Assembly: GCA_016712635.1 (NCBI GenBank) | Contig: JADJQS010000002.1 | Location: forward strand, 496,001-560,000 | Origin: Gammaproteobacteria bacterium | Lineage (GTDB): Bacteria > Pseudomonadota > Gammaproteobacteria > SZUA-140 | Direction of reading: 5' to 3' | Length of the DNA stretch: 64,000 nt | Shown: positions 1-9,223 of the stretch, one piece after another | Layout: each line of letters opens with the position of its first letter | Numbering within the stretch: position 1 is the stretch's first letter | Notes under the pieces: generated by a model | What the model was told of the DNA's origin: nothing | What the model saw: only the letters and a program-made list of their open reading frames with translations | The model's database searches: none | Position numbers and translations under genes: made by a program

Positions 1-1225
1 CGTTCTCGCTAACGTAGAAGCGCTTGAGATCATGCGCCGGATCCTCGCCGATGACGGTGCCTTCCGGGATGCGGCAACCCTTGTCGACGACCACCTTGGT
101 CAGGCGGCAACCTTCGCCGATCTCGACGTCCGGCAGCACGACGCAGTCCTGCAGGACGGAGTAGGAATTCACCCGCACATTGGAAAACAGCAGTGAATGC
201 TTCACCTGGGATCCCGAGACGATACAGCCGCCCGACACCATGGAATCCACCGCCATCCCGCGGCGACCCTCGTCGTCGAAGATGAACTTGGCCGGCGGCA
301 GCTGCGCCTGATAGGTCCAGATCGGCCAATCCTCGTCGTACATGTTGAGCTCCGGCGTCACTCCGATCAGCTCCATGTTGGCCTCCCAGAACGCATCGAC
401 CGTCCCCACGTCGCGCCAGTAGGCCTGGTCACCGGTCACCGGATCCTTGAACGGGTGGGCGTGCACGCGATACTTCTTGATCGCCGAGGGGATGATGTCC
501 TTGCCGAAGTCGTGGCTGGAGGAGGAAATGTCGGCGTCCTTGACCAGCTGCTCGAACAGGAACAGGGTGTTGAAGACATAGATGCCCATCGAGACCAGCG
601 CTATGTCAGGGTTTCCCGGCACCGGCTGCGGCGCTTCGGGCTTCTCCTTGAAATCCGTCACCATCCAGTTCGCATCGACGGACATGACGCCGAAGGCGCG
701 CGCGCGCTCGATCGGCGTCTCGATGCAGGCGATGGTCATGTCCGCCTTCGCCTCGACGTGCGCGGCCAGCATCGGGCCGTAATCCATCTTGTAGATGTGA
801 TCGCCGGCGAGGATGAGCACGTAGGAGACGTCGTAATTGCGGATGATGTCCAGGTTCTGGAACACCGCATCCGCAGTGCCCGTGTACCAGGACGTGGCGA
901 TCCTCTGCTGCGCCGGCACCACCTCGATGAATTCGCCCAGCTCGCCGCGCAGGAAGTTCCACCCCTGCTGGATGTGGCGTATCAGCGAGTGCGACTTGTA
1001 CTGGGTGAGCACCGCGATGCGGCGGATGTCAGAGTTGACGCAGTTGGACAGCGGGAAATCGATGATCCTGAACTTGCCGCCGAACGGTACCGCCGGCTTG
1101 GCGCGCCATTGCGTCAGATGCTTCAGGCGCGAACCGCGCCCCCCTGCCAGGATGAGCGCGATGGTATCGCGGGTGAGCCGGCTGACAAAGCGGGTGATGT
1201 GTCCGTGCTTATCGGTGCGTTTCAT
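1..1225 (-). CDS. glgC: Glucose-1-phosphate adenylyltransferase, 3' end off the window
   Basis: Makes ADP-glucose from ATP and glucose-1-phosphate, the committed step of bacterial glycogen synthesis. The reverse strand reads MKRTDKHGHITRFVSRLTRD then the nucleotidyltransferase signature LILAGGRGSRL (about residues 23-33), later LAGDHIYKMDY, a G1P-binding stretch FKEKPE, and a C-terminal left-handed beta-helix region. About 408 codons are present of a usual 420-430; the stop lies left of base 1. The ATG at 1225 has a modest AGG eight bases upstream. It is divergent from glgB across 154 bp, so the two may share control. The family is usually allosterically regulated; effector specificity cannot be read here. 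Confidence 0.95.
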   Translation of the reverse strand, partial: MKRTDKHGHITRFVSRLTRDTIALILAGGRGSRLKHLTQWRAKPAVPFGGKFRIIDFPLSNCVNSDIRRIAVLTQYKSHSLIRHIQQGWNFLRGELGEFIEVVPAQQRIATSWYTGTADAVFQNLDIIRNYDVSYVLILAGDHIYKMDYGPMLAAHVEAKADMTIACIETPIERARAFGVMSVDANWMVTDFKEKPEAPQPVPGNPDIALVSMGIYVFNTLFLFEQLVKDADISSSSHDFGKDIIPSAIKKYRVHAHPFKDPVTGDQAYWRDVGTVDAFWEANMELIGVTPELNMYDEDWPIWTYQAQLPPAKFIFDDEGRRGMAVDSMVSGGCIVSGSQVKHSLLFSNVRVNSYSVLQDCVVLPDVEIGEGCRLTKVVVDKGCRIPEGTVIGEDPAHDLKRFYVSEN

Positions 1226-1379
1226 CGCTGCCTGTTGAGTTCAATCTCGCGGATTATCGGTTGGCATGACCCTGCAAACAGGGCTTATGCTATCATTAAT
1301 GCCCTCACCGAGGCGAGCCGTAAACACGCACAGGACGATGATTGTTTACGCCCATATCCGACACATATAAAGCCGCCAC
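1226..1379. promoter_or_regulatory. glgC/glgB divergent intergenic region with a small palindrome
   Basis: This 154 bp spacer must hold the start signals for both glg genes. On the + strand TTGGCA (1261-1266) is followed 18 bases later by TTATGC (1285-1290), a weak sigma70-like pair. Between them lies the inverted repeat CCCTG-CAAA-CAGGG (1270-1283), placed like an operator over the promoter spacer. glgB itself has no clear Shine-Dalgarno sequence. The promoter and operator reading is inference. Confidence 0.3.
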
Positions 1380-3566
1380 ATGAAAAACGCGACCGCCACC
1401 CCGCTCCCGGACGAGATACAGAAACTCCTCTCCGCCCAGCATCACGATCCGTTCTCATTTCTCGGCAGACACCGGTCCGGTGAGGAGGAGGTCGTGCGCG
1501 CATACATCCCGGGCGCGACCCGCGTCGGGATCGCCGAGCCCGACCTCACGCTCACCCGCCTGCACGATACCGATCTGTTCGAGTGGCGCGGCCGCCAGGG
1601 CACGGTGCCGGAACATTACCGCCTCGTATGGACCATCGGCAGCGGAGCGGCGCATACGGCCTACGACCCCTACTGTTTCGCCCCGCAACTCCCCGACTTC
1701 GACCTGTACCTGTTCGGCGAGGGAAAACACCAGCACGCCTACCGCTTTCTGGGCGCCCACCCGCACAGCGTCGCCGGCATACACGGAACCCTGTTCGCGG
1801 TATGGGCGCCCAACGCCGTAAGGGTCAGCGTGGTCGGCGATTTCAACGCCTGGGACGGGCGCAGGCATCCGATGCGCAGTCGGGGCGGCAGCGGGATCTG
1901 GGAGCTCTTCATCCCCGGGATCGCGGTCGGCGCCTTGTACAAATTCGAGCTGCGCAACCGCGACACCGGGAGCATCCTCCTGAAGACCGACCCGTATGGT
2001 CAACAATTCGAGGTCCGGCCGCGCACCGCCTCGATCGTCGCCGATCGCGCGCCCTATCCATGGCAGGACCAGGGCTGGATCGAACAGCGCCGCGGCATGG
2101 ACTGGCTGCACGCCCCCGTCTCAATCTTCGAGGTGCACCTCGGCTCCTGGCGCCTCGGCGCGCACGGCGAGTTCCTCGATTATCGCGAGCTTGCCCGGCG
2201 CCTCGTACCCTACGCGCTGGACATGGGGTTCACCCACATCGAATTGCTGCCCATCACCGAACACCCGCTCGACGCCTCCTGGGGCTATCAGACCACGGGC
2301 TATTACGCACCGACCAGCCGCTTCGGATCGCCCGATGACTTCCGCTACTTCGTCGACCACTGCCATCGGAACGGCATAGGCGTGATCCTCGACTGGGCGC
2401 CTGGACACTTCCCCAAGGACGCCCACGGCCTGGCGCGCTTCGACGGCAGCGCGCTGTATGAACACGAGGACCCGCGCCGAGGCGAGCACCGCGACTGGGG
2501 CACGCTGATCTTCAATTACGGCCGCAACGAGGTGCGCAACTTCCTCATCTCGAGCGCGCTGTACTGGCTGGAGGAGTTCCATCTCGACGGCCTGCGCGTC
2601 GACGCCGTCGCCTCCATGCTGTACCTCGACTATTCGCGCAATGCCGGCGACTGGACGCCGAACATCCACGGCGGCAACGAGAACCTCGAGGCCATCGACT
2701 TCCTGCGCCAGCTCAACCAGCTCACCCACGAACTCCACCCCGGCACGCTGATGCTCGCCGAAGAGAGCACCTCCTGGCCGATGGTGTCGCGGCCGACCTG
2801 GCTCGGCGGCCTCGGCTTCAGCATGAAGTGGAACATGGGCTGGATGAACGACACGCTGACCTACATGAGCAAGGATCCGGTATACCGCAAGTACTCGCAC
2901 GACATGCTCACCTTCAGCCAGCTGTACGCCTTCACCGAAAACTTCGTGCTGCCCTTCTCGCACGACGAGGTCGTACACGGCAAGCAGTCCATGCTGAACA
3001 AGATGCCGGGCGACGAGTGGCAGCGCTTCGCCAACCTGCGCCTGCTGTACGTCTACATGTACACCCATCCGGGGAAGAAGCTGCTGTTCATGGGCTGCGA
3101 GATCGGCCAGGGACGCGAGTGGGACCACAGCGTGCCGCTCGACTGGTACGTGCTCGATTACGCCTACCATCAGGGCGTGCAGAAGCTGGTGCGCGACCTC
3201 AACCGGCTGTACCGGGAATCGGCGGCCCTGCATCAGTATGACTTCGAGGGACGCGGCTTCGAATGGATCGACTGCCATGACTCATCGCAGTCGGTGCTGA
3301 CCTACCTGCGCCGCGGAGAGCATGACGACCTGGTGGTGGCGCTCAACTTCACCCCGGTGCTGCGGCGGGATTACCGCATCGGGGTCCCCCATCCCGGCGT
3401 CTACCGCGAGATCCTCAACTCGGATTCCGAATTCTACGCCGGCGGCAACCAGGGCAACGGCAATGGACTCTACGCGGAGCCGATCCCCTGGATGGACCGC
3501 CCGTATTCGATCGCCATCACCCTGCCGCCGCTGGCCGGAGTGGTGCTGAAGCCGGTGTACGGCTGA
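1380..3566 (+). CDS. glgB: 1,4-alpha-glucan branching enzyme
   Basis: Introduces alpha-1,6 branches into glycogen. The 728-residue protein has the normal size of a GlgB with two N-terminal beta-sandwich domains (the second, CBM48, near residues 125-215), a GH13 barrel and a C-terminal sandwich. GH13 motifs are visible: DWAPGHFPKD (near 339), DGLRVDAVASML with the nucleophile Asp (near 407), LAEEST with the acid Glu (near 461), and FSHDEVVHGK (near 527). The start is the first in-frame ATG and leaves the usual N-terminal region intact. It is divergent from glgC, whose product supplies ADP-glucose to GlgA (encoded at 41 kb). Confidence 0.97.
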   Translation: MKNATATPLPDEIQKLLSAQHHDPFSFLGRHRSGEEEVVRAYIPGATRVGIAEPDLTLTRLHDTDLFEWRGRQGTVPEHYRLVWTIGSGAAHTAYDPYCFAPQLPDFDLYLFGEGKHQHAYRFLGAHPHSVAGIHGTLFAVWAPNAVRVSVVGDFNAWDGRRHPMRSRGGSGIWELFIPGIAVGALYKFELRNRDTGSILLKTDPYGQQFEVRPRTASIVADRAPYPWQDQGWIEQRRGMDWLHAPVSIFEVHLGSWRLGAHGEFLDYRELARRLVPYALDMGFTHIELLPITEHPLDASWGYQTTGYYAPTSRFGSPDDFRYFVDHCHRNGIGVILDWAPGHFPKDAHGLARFDGSALYEHEDPRRGEHRDWGTLIFNYGRNEVRNFLISSALYWLEEFHLDGLRVDAVASMLYLDYSRNAGDWTPNIHGGNENLEAIDFLRQLNQLTHELHPGTLMLAEESTSWPMVSRPTWLGGLGFSMKWNMGWMNDTLTYMSKDPVYRKYSHDMLTFSQLYAFTENFVLPFSHDEVVHGKQSMLNKMPGDEWQRFANLRLLYVYMYTHPGKKLLFMGCEIGQGREWDHSVPLDWYVLDYAYHQGVQKLVRDLNRLYRESAALHQYDFEGRGFEWIDCHDSSQSVLTYLRRGEHDDLVVALNFTPVLRRDYRIGVPHPGVYREILNSDSEFYAGGNQGNGNGLYAEPIPWMDRPYSIAITLPPLAGVVLKPVYG

Positions 3567-3576
3567 AACCGCCGAC

Positions 3577-4269
3577 TCAGGCGCCGAGCCGCGCGACGGC
3601 GTAGAACAGTCCCGCGAGCAGGGCGGGATATATCCACTGCGCAGGCGGAGTGTCGTGGCCGGACAGCTGGACACTGCCGCCGGCGACCGCCTCCGCCTCG
3701 CGCACGACATTCTGCATCACACCCGAGGCGAAACGCCCGGCCGTGCGCAGGTCGGGCCGTCCGCCCGGCGCCGCGGCCATCTGTTCCGTCACAATCCGCC
3801 GCACCGGATCGAGCGCCTCGATCACAAGCACCATGCGCACCGCCAGCCTTTCACGGGATACGCCACACAGGGCGAGTGGACGCGCCATGCTGTACACCGC
3901 CAGCAGCAGCTGCTCGCGCGACGTGGTCCGCAGCAGCAGGTTGGCGCCGGCGACGATCGCCATCAGCAGCGCGGCGCGCAGCAGACCCGCCTCCATGCCC
4001 TCGCGACTCGGCCACAGATCCGCAAAGCGCGCGCTTTCGGCGCCCAGCAGCGGCTGACCCGGGGTGAACCATCCGTACACGATCAGGATCGAAAGCAGAA
4101 ACCAGCGCAGGCGGGATACCATGCGAACGGCGGGAAGCAGCAGGCGTGGAGAGGTGGACAGATAGGCTGCGGCGAGCAGCAGGCCGCCGCACAGCAGATC
4201 CATACCGTTACCGAAGGCGAGGCTGGCCGAAAAAACCAGAAAGCAGACTACGCGTATCAACGGATGCAC
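3577..4269 (-). CDS. EcfT/CbiQ-like integral membrane protein (orphan)
   Basis: A 230-residue hydrophobic protein starting at a GTG; an in-frame stop just upstream excludes a much longer form. It has about five membrane spans: roughly residues 5-18, 25-40, 50-68, 95-112 and a C-terminal span. Arginine-rich cytoplasmic stretches include SMARPLALCGVSRERLAVRM, resembling the coupling helices of the T component of energy-coupling-factor (CbiQ/EcfT) transporters. No ATPase or substrate-binding S component is in the window. Its 3' end faces glgB 10 bp away, and it lies 105 bp downstream of fimV on the same strand. Family assignment is moderate; substrate is unknown. Confidence 0.6.
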   Translation of the reverse strand: MHPLIRVVCFLVFSASLAFGNGMDLLCGGLLLAAAYLSTSPRLLLPAVRMVSRLRWFLLSILIVYGWFTPGQPLLGAESARFADLWPSREGMEAGLLRAALLMAIVAGANLLLRTTSREQLLLAVYSMARPLALCGVSRERLAVRMVLVIEALDPVRRIVTEQMAAAPGGRPDLRTAGRFASGVMQNVVREAEAVAGGSVQLSGHDTPPAQWIYPALLAGLFYAVARLGA

Positions 4270-4374
4270 GGCGGCTCACGACCAGTCGTTTGCGCCCCGG
4301 CGGGGCGTACATGACCAAGGCATTCTACAACGGCGGATGGAAGGCGGGTAAAGGGCGCGGACGGCGCCGCCCGT

Positions 4375-6951
4375 TCACCCGATCTGGCGCATCAAATCGC
4401 TCGCCTCGCGCTGCTGGTCCTGCGTCCCCTCCTGAGCGACCTCGTTCAGGATATTGCGCGCGCTGTCCTGGTCACCCATGTCGATGTAGGCCTTGGCGAG
4501 ATCGAGCTTGGTGCCCACTTCGTCTTCTCCGGAGATCAGGCTGCTGAAATCATCCTCGGCCGACGCGCCGGAATCGTCGAGCGGGCCGAGATCGTCACCG
4601 ACTCCGGTAAGCCAGGAGAGATCGTGATCCAGCCCGGTGGCGCTCGCCGCACCAGGCGGCTGTCCCGTCGCGTCTTCACCCGGCATGCCGGACGCGCCCT
4701 GGCTGATGCCTGTCCTGGATTCGAAATCGATTACGTTGCTGGCAGTGCCGAATGTCCCGGCGAGGTTCGAACCGCTTTCGGCGAAGCGCTCCCCTGCCCG
4801 CTCGCCCGTGCCGGCACCACCCGCCCCGGATCCGGCGACATCATCGAGGGAAAGATCCATATCGAGCAGGGGCGCATCATCGATGTGTCCGACCGGCGCC
4901 GCTGCGCTCATATCGGCGTGCAGCGTCTGATCCCCGGGGGACTCATATGCAGCACTGCCCAGCTTGTCCAGCTCGGCCGCGATATCCGCGTCCAGCTCCA
5001 GCGCGGCAAAGTCGTTACTCAGATCCTGGGAATGGTCGCTGGCTTCGTGCGCCGCAGTCGCCGCCGCGGTCGCCGCGGCCCCGCCGAACAGTGCATGCTC
5101 CGGGGCGATGCGCCTGCCCATCGCCACGACCTTGTCCCACAACGCGGCGTCTCCGGATCCAAACTTGCTCCTGAATGATTCCGCCTGCGTCACGAAGGCG
5201 TTCTTGTTGCCGCTCGCCGCCTGTACCTCGAGCAGTTTCACTACCAGATCGCGCCGGCCGGGTTCGGTCTTGATGGCCTCCCGGAGCAGCTCCTCCGCCT
5301 TGTCGAAGCGGCGATAGGCGAGATACACGTCGGCCTCGGCCAGCACGTCGATCTCGTCATCATCGGACTGCATCAGATCGAGCCCGCCATCCTCCGGCTC
5401 GGACTCGGTCGCGGGCACAGCGCCCACGCCCTGCTCTGCGGTTTCCATGGCCTGCACCGGCTGTTGCGCGGCGGCCGCCCAGGCCGGCGGCGCGAATTCC
5501 TCGTGCGATTCGCGGCCCGTGCCCGTGTCGGCGATCTCATCGAACATGGCGGCGTTGCGGCGGCGGCGCACGATCAGCCAGAGCAGTATGACCAGCGCCA
5601 CGCCGGCGCCGCCGGCCATGGCGAGGATATTGGGGTCGTCCAGCAATCCACCAGCCGTAGCCGTGTCCTCGGCCGGTGCGGAAGCCGGCTTGCGCGCCGG
5701 TTTTTCGTCGGCCGCGCCGTCTCCCGCCACCTTGCCGTCGGCGGTCTGCGCAGCGGTGGCCGCGGCTGTCTCCTGTTCCGCGGTCGATCCGCCGGCGCCC
5801 GCCTGGAGGGCTGCCAGCGTGTCATCCTGCAGCGTCGTCAGCCTCTGCATCGCGTCGATCTGCTCCTGCAGGGACGCCAGGCGTTCGCGCAATTCCGTAT
5901 TCTCCTGGCGCGAGGCCTCGGAGGTCTCCAGTGCAGCCGCCAGTTCACCCTTCAGCCGGGCGAGCTCGGATTCCTGCGGTGAGCCGCCTGCATCCGACTC
6001 GGCAACCCCCTCCAGCGCCATGCCGGTGGCCGTCGCCTCCGGGACGCTCAGGCGCAGGCGCGGTCCGCTGTCCCCGCCGCTTCCGGCGGCGGCATCGCCC
6101 ATCGCCACACCGTCGGGGATTCCCTGCGGAGCAGCCCCGGCCATGCCTGCGCGGGCCTGTTTGGAATCCATCCACTGTTCATTCTGGCGGCGCACCTCGG
6201 CCGCCGCCGCGGCACGTGTCATCGCCGTCAGCAGCTCGGGGTCGCTCACCCGCAGCACGTAACCCGCCTTGAGTTCGTTGATGTTGCCGTCGTAGAAGGC
6301 TTCGGAATTGTTCGTGAGCAGGGCCATCATGACCTGCTCCACCGTGGCAGCGGGGCTGGACTGCTGCAACTGGCTCGCGATCGACCACAGGGTATCGCTG
6401 CGCTGCACCGGCCCGTACGTAAGTGCATCCGCCGCCGGCGCGACGACCTCCGGCGCAGGCGCCGCCACGGCAGGCTCGTCCATGGCGAAGTCCCCGGACG
6501 GGGCGGCTGACTCACCGGCGAACGCCGGCTGGACCGGCAGTGGCTCTTCATCGATCACCACCGGGGGATCGAGCAACAGGGTGTATTCACGCAGCAAATG
6601 GCCGCTCGGCCAGTCGATCTCCACCAGGAAATCCAGGAACGGCTCCTTGATCGGGTCCGCGGACCTTACCTTGATATATGGAGTGCCATCGACGCCCGTC
6701 GCCACCTCGAAGCGCAGGCCGGTGAGCAGCAGGGAGCGGTCGAGTCCGGCGTTCTCGAAGGCTGCGACGGAGCCCAGGGCGACGGTGACATCTTCCCTGG
6801 CGGTCTGGCCCAGCGCCGTCAGCTCGATGTCGGCATCGAGCGGCTGATTCAAGGCCGAATGCAGCGTTATATCCCCAAGGCCCAGCGGGGAGGCGCCCAG
6901 CGGGGTGAGCAGACCGAGTATGGCCAGCAGCCGGAGGAATTTGTGCAACAT
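4375..6951 (-). CDS. fimV: FimV/HubP-family polar hub protein
   Basis: An 858-residue inner-membrane protein of the FimV/HubP family, which organises cell-pole functions and type IV pilus or twitching machinery. Order: signal peptide (MLHKFLRLLAILGLLTPLGA), conserved FimV N-domain (LGDITLHSALNQPLDADIEL), periplasmic LysM-like domain (about 177-235), coiled coil (about 330-387), one membrane span (about 437-460) followed by RRRR, a long acidic Asp/Glu/Ala-rich cytoplasmic region with a TPR-like stretch, and the conserved C-terminal motif around AKAYIDMGDQDSARNILNEV. I chose the ATG at 6951 over one 39 bp upstream because it has a GGGAGACAGG ribosome site and starts the signal peptide. It lies downstream of asd, as in Pseudomonas. 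Confidence 0.93.
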   Translation of the reverse strand: MLHKFLRLLAILGLLTPLGASPLGLGDITLHSALNQPLDADIELTALGQTAREDVTVALGSVAAFENAGLDRSLLLTGLRFEVATGVDGTPYIKVRSADPIKEPFLDFLVEIDWPSGHLLREYTLLLDPPVVIDEEPLPVQPAFAGESAAPSGDFAMDEPAVAAPAPEVVAPAADALTYGPVQRSDTLWSIASQLQQSSPAATVEQVMMALLTNNSEAFYDGNINELKAGYVLRVSDPELLTAMTRAAAAAEVRRQNEQWMDSKQARAGMAGAAPQGIPDGVAMGDAAAGSGGDSGPRLRLSVPEATATGMALEGVAESDAGGSPQESELARLKGELAAALETSEASRQENTELRERLASLQEQIDAMQRLTTLQDDTLAALQAGAGGSTAEQETAAATAAQTADGKVAGDGAADEKPARKPASAPAEDTATAGGLLDDPNILAMAGGAGVALVILLWLIVRRRRNAAMFDEIADTGTGRESHEEFAPPAWAAAAQQPVQAMETAEQGVGAVPATESEPEDGGLDLMQSDDDEIDVLAEADVYLAYRRFDKAEELLREAIKTEPGRRDLVVKLLEVQAASGNKNAFVTQAESFRSKFGSGDAALWDKVVAMGRRIAPEHALFGGAAATAAATAAHEASDHSQDLSNDFAALELDADIAAELDKLGSAAYESPGDQTLHADMSAAAPVGHIDDAPLLDMDLSLDDVAGSGAGGAGTGERAGERFAESGSNLAGTFGTASNVIDFESRTGISQGASGMPGEDATGQPPGAASATGLDHDLSWLTGVGDDLGPLDDSGASAEDDFSSLISGEDEVGTKLDLAKAYIDMGDQDSARNILNEVAQEGTQDQQREASDLMRQIG

Positions 6952-7004
6952 CCTGTCTCCCTTAGATTTTCCGCGTAGTTGAGCTTTCATACGTCGTTAC
7001 ATCC

Positions 7005-7037
7005 ATTGTAGTTGCATGCAATTGCCCTGCCAGGGCA
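7005..7037 (-). promoter_or_regulatory. Possible fimV -10 element and small hairpin in the asd-fimV spacer
   Basis: The 122 bp spacer between asd and fimV carries TACAAT on the minus strand (7005-7010), about 48 bases upstream of the fimV start, with only a weak TGGCAG 16 bases further up. A short stem TGCCCT/AGGGCA (around 7024-7037) sits beside it without a T-run. fimV could therefore have its own promoter or be read from leu/asd. Weak evidence. Confidence 0.25.
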
Positions 7038-7073
7038 GTTCGGTTACATCGCCGGTCCGCATTACCGCAAGGT

Positions 7074-8099
7074 TTAATCCATATAGTCCCGCAGGAGAAT
7101 TTCGGCCACCTGGACGCTGTTCAAGGCCGCTCCCTTGCGTACATTGTCAGCGACGATCCACAGGTCCAGTCCGCGCGGGTGGGAGATATCCTCGCGAATC
7201 CTTCCCACGAACACCGGGTCGTGTCCCGCCGCCTCGGTAACGGCGGTCGGATACCCCCCCGGCGCGCGTTCATCCATGACCACGATCCCCGGCGCCTTTT
7301 CCAGCAGCTTCCGTGCCTGCCCGGCGGTGATCTTCTCCCGGGTCTCGATGTGCACAGCCTCGGAATGCCCGTAAAACACCGCCACCCGGACCGCTGTCGG
7401 GTTCACAAGGATAGCGTCATCTTCCATGATTTTTTTAGTCTCCCATACCATTTTCATCTCTTCCTTGGTGTAACCGTTCTCCTGGAAGACGTCGATCTGC
7501 GGGATGACATTGAACGCGATCTGCTTGGGATAGACCGCCGGCGTGATCGGCTTGGCGTTGAGCAGATTCGCCGTCTGCCCCGCCAGTTCCTCAATGGCCT
7601 TGCGCCCGGTGCCGGATACCGCTTGGTAGGTGCAGACGTTGATGCGCTCGATGCCGACCGCGTCGTAGATCGGCTTCAACGCCACAACCATTTGAATCGT
7701 CGAGCAATTCGGATTGGCGATGATGTTGTGTCTGGTATACGCCGCGATGGCGTGCGGATTGACCTCGGGCACCACCAGCGGGATATCCGCGTCGTAGCGG
7801 AACTGTGAAGTATTGTCGATCACGACGCAGCCGGCCGCCCCCGCGCGCGGCGCATGCACCTTGGACACGCTGGCGCCGGCCGAGAACAGGCCGATCTGCG
7901 CGCGCGAAAAATCGAAGGTCTCCAGGTCGCCGACCGGGATGGACTTGCCCCGAAACGTGACCCGTTTGCCCGCCGAACGGCTGCTCGCGAGCGGATACAG
8001 CTCGCCGACGGGAAACTTGCGCTGTTCGAGGATCGAGATCATGGTCTCGCCCACCGCCCCGGTCGCGCCCACCACCGCCACATTCACCTTCTTGCTCAT
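7074..8099 (-). CDS. asd: Aspartate-semialdehyde dehydrogenase
   Basis: Reduces aspartyl phosphate to aspartate semialdehyde, the branch point to lysine/diaminopimelate, threonine and methionine. The 341-residue protein opens MSKKVNVAVVGATGAVGETM, a Rossmann NADP site, and has the catalytic cysteine in NPNCSTIQM (near 131) and the GTGRKAIEEL stretch. Length fits the shorter asd class, as found next to leuB in Pseudomonas. The ATG at 8099 follows AAAGGA; an upstream in-frame extension to 8183 is not conserved in type. It sits 34 bp after leuB, probably in the same transcript. Confidence 0.96.
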   Translation of the reverse strand: MSKKVNVAVVGATGAVGETMISILEQRKFPVGELYPLASSRSAGKRVTFRGKSIPVGDLETFDFSRAQIGLFSAGASVSKVHAPRAGAAGCVVIDNTSQFRYDADIPLVVPEVNPHAIAAYTRHNIIANPNCSTIQMVVALKPIYDAVGIERINVCTYQAVSGTGRKAIEELAGQTANLLNAKPITPAVYPKQIAFNVIPQIDVFQENGYTKEEMKMVWETKKIMEDDAILVNPTAVRVAVFYGHSEAVHIETREKITAGQARKLLEKAPGIVVMDERAPGGYPTAVTEAAGHDPVFVGRIREDISHPRGLDLWIVADNVRKGAALNSVQVAEILLRDYMD

Positions 8100-8133
8100 A
8101 GCGTCTTGTCCTTTGCAGATGTCGTATCGGATC

Positions 8134-9210
8134 TCAAACCAGCGCGGCGGCGACCGCCGCACCCATGTCTTCGGTGCCCACACGCCGGGTACCGGGCGTG
8201 TGGATGTCGGCGGTGCGCAGGCCCTGATCCAGCACCGCCACCACCGCGCGCTCGATCATCTCGGCGAGTCGCGGCTGGCCCAGTGAATACCTCAGCATCA
8301 TCGCCGCCGACAGGATAGTCCCGAGCGGGTTGGCGATGCCCTTGCCCGCAATGTCCGGCGCCGAGCCGTGGATCGGTTCGTACATCCCCTGGCCCGAGGC
8401 GTTGAGCGAGGCGGACGGCAGCATGCCGATCGAACCGGTCAGCATCGAGGCGCAGTCGGACAGGATGTCGCCGAACATGTTCGTCGTCACCATGACATCG
8501 AACTGCTTGGGTGCGCGCACCAGCTGCATTGCTGCGTTGTCCACATACATGTGCGTCAGCGCGACGTCCGGGTAGTCGCGCTGCAGGCTCGTCATCACCT
8601 CACGCCACAGCTCGGTGCATTCCAGCACGTTGGCCTTGTCGACCGAGCACAGGCGCCGGCCGCGCTTCTGTGCCGTCTCGAAGGCGACGCGCCCGATGCG
8701 CTCGATCTCGGACTCGCTGTACACCATGGTATTGAAGCCCTGGCGCTCGCCGTTGTCGAGCCGGCGTATGCCGCGCGGCTGCCCGAAATAGATATCGCCG
8801 GTCAGCTCGCGCACGATCATGATGTCGAGCCCGCTCACCACCTCGGGCTTCAGCGTCGATGCGCCCACGAGCTGCGGGTACAGCATGGCGGGACGCAGGT
8901 TGGCGAACAGGCCGAGGCCGGCGCGCAGTCCGAGCAGGCCCTTCTCCGGGCGCAGCGCGATGTCGAGGGACTCCCATTTCGGTCCACCCACCGCACCGAG
9001 CAGCACCGCATCCGCCGCGCGCGCGCGCTGCAGGGTCTCCTCCGTCAGCGGACGACCGTGGGCCTCATAAGAGGCGCCGCCGACCAGGCCGTGCTCGATC
9101 GCGACGTCGAGACCGAAATCCCGCTGCAGCCGCGCCAGCACCTTGAGCGCCTGCGCCATGATCTCCGGGCCGATGCCGTCGCCCGGCAATACCAGTATCT
9201 TCTTGCTCAT
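8134..9210 (-). CDS. leuB: 3-isopropylmalate dehydrogenase
   Basis: Catalyses NAD-dependent oxidative decarboxylation of 3-isopropylmalate, the third leucine-specific step. The 358-residue protein starts MSKKILVLPGDGIGPEIMAQ; it shows GAVGGPKWES, the substrate-binding arginine region and NMFGDILSDCASMLTGSIGM, which carries the metal-binding aspartates. The ATG at 9210 follows AAAGGA and restores the family N-terminus; the reading frame is open 90 bp further up but unlike the family. It lies 13 bp after leuD. Confidence 0.97.
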   Translation of the reverse strand: MSKKILVLPGDGIGPEIMAQALKVLARLQRDFGLDVAIEHGLVGGASYEAHGRPLTEETLQRARAADAVLLGAVGGPKWESLDIALRPEKGLLGLRAGLGLFANLRPAMLYPQLVGASTLKPEVVSGLDIMIVRELTGDIYFGQPRGIRRLDNGERQGFNTMVYSESEIERIGRVAFETAQKRGRRLCSVDKANVLECTELWREVMTSLQRDYPDVALTHMYVDNAAMQLVRAPKQFDVMVTTNMFGDILSDCASMLTGSIGMLPSASLNASGQGMYEPIHGSAPDIAGKGIANPLGTILSAAMMLRYSLGQPRLAEMIERAVVAVLDQGLRTADIHTPGTRRVGTEDMGAAVAAALV

Positions 9211-9223
9211 CCGTCTCGATCCT

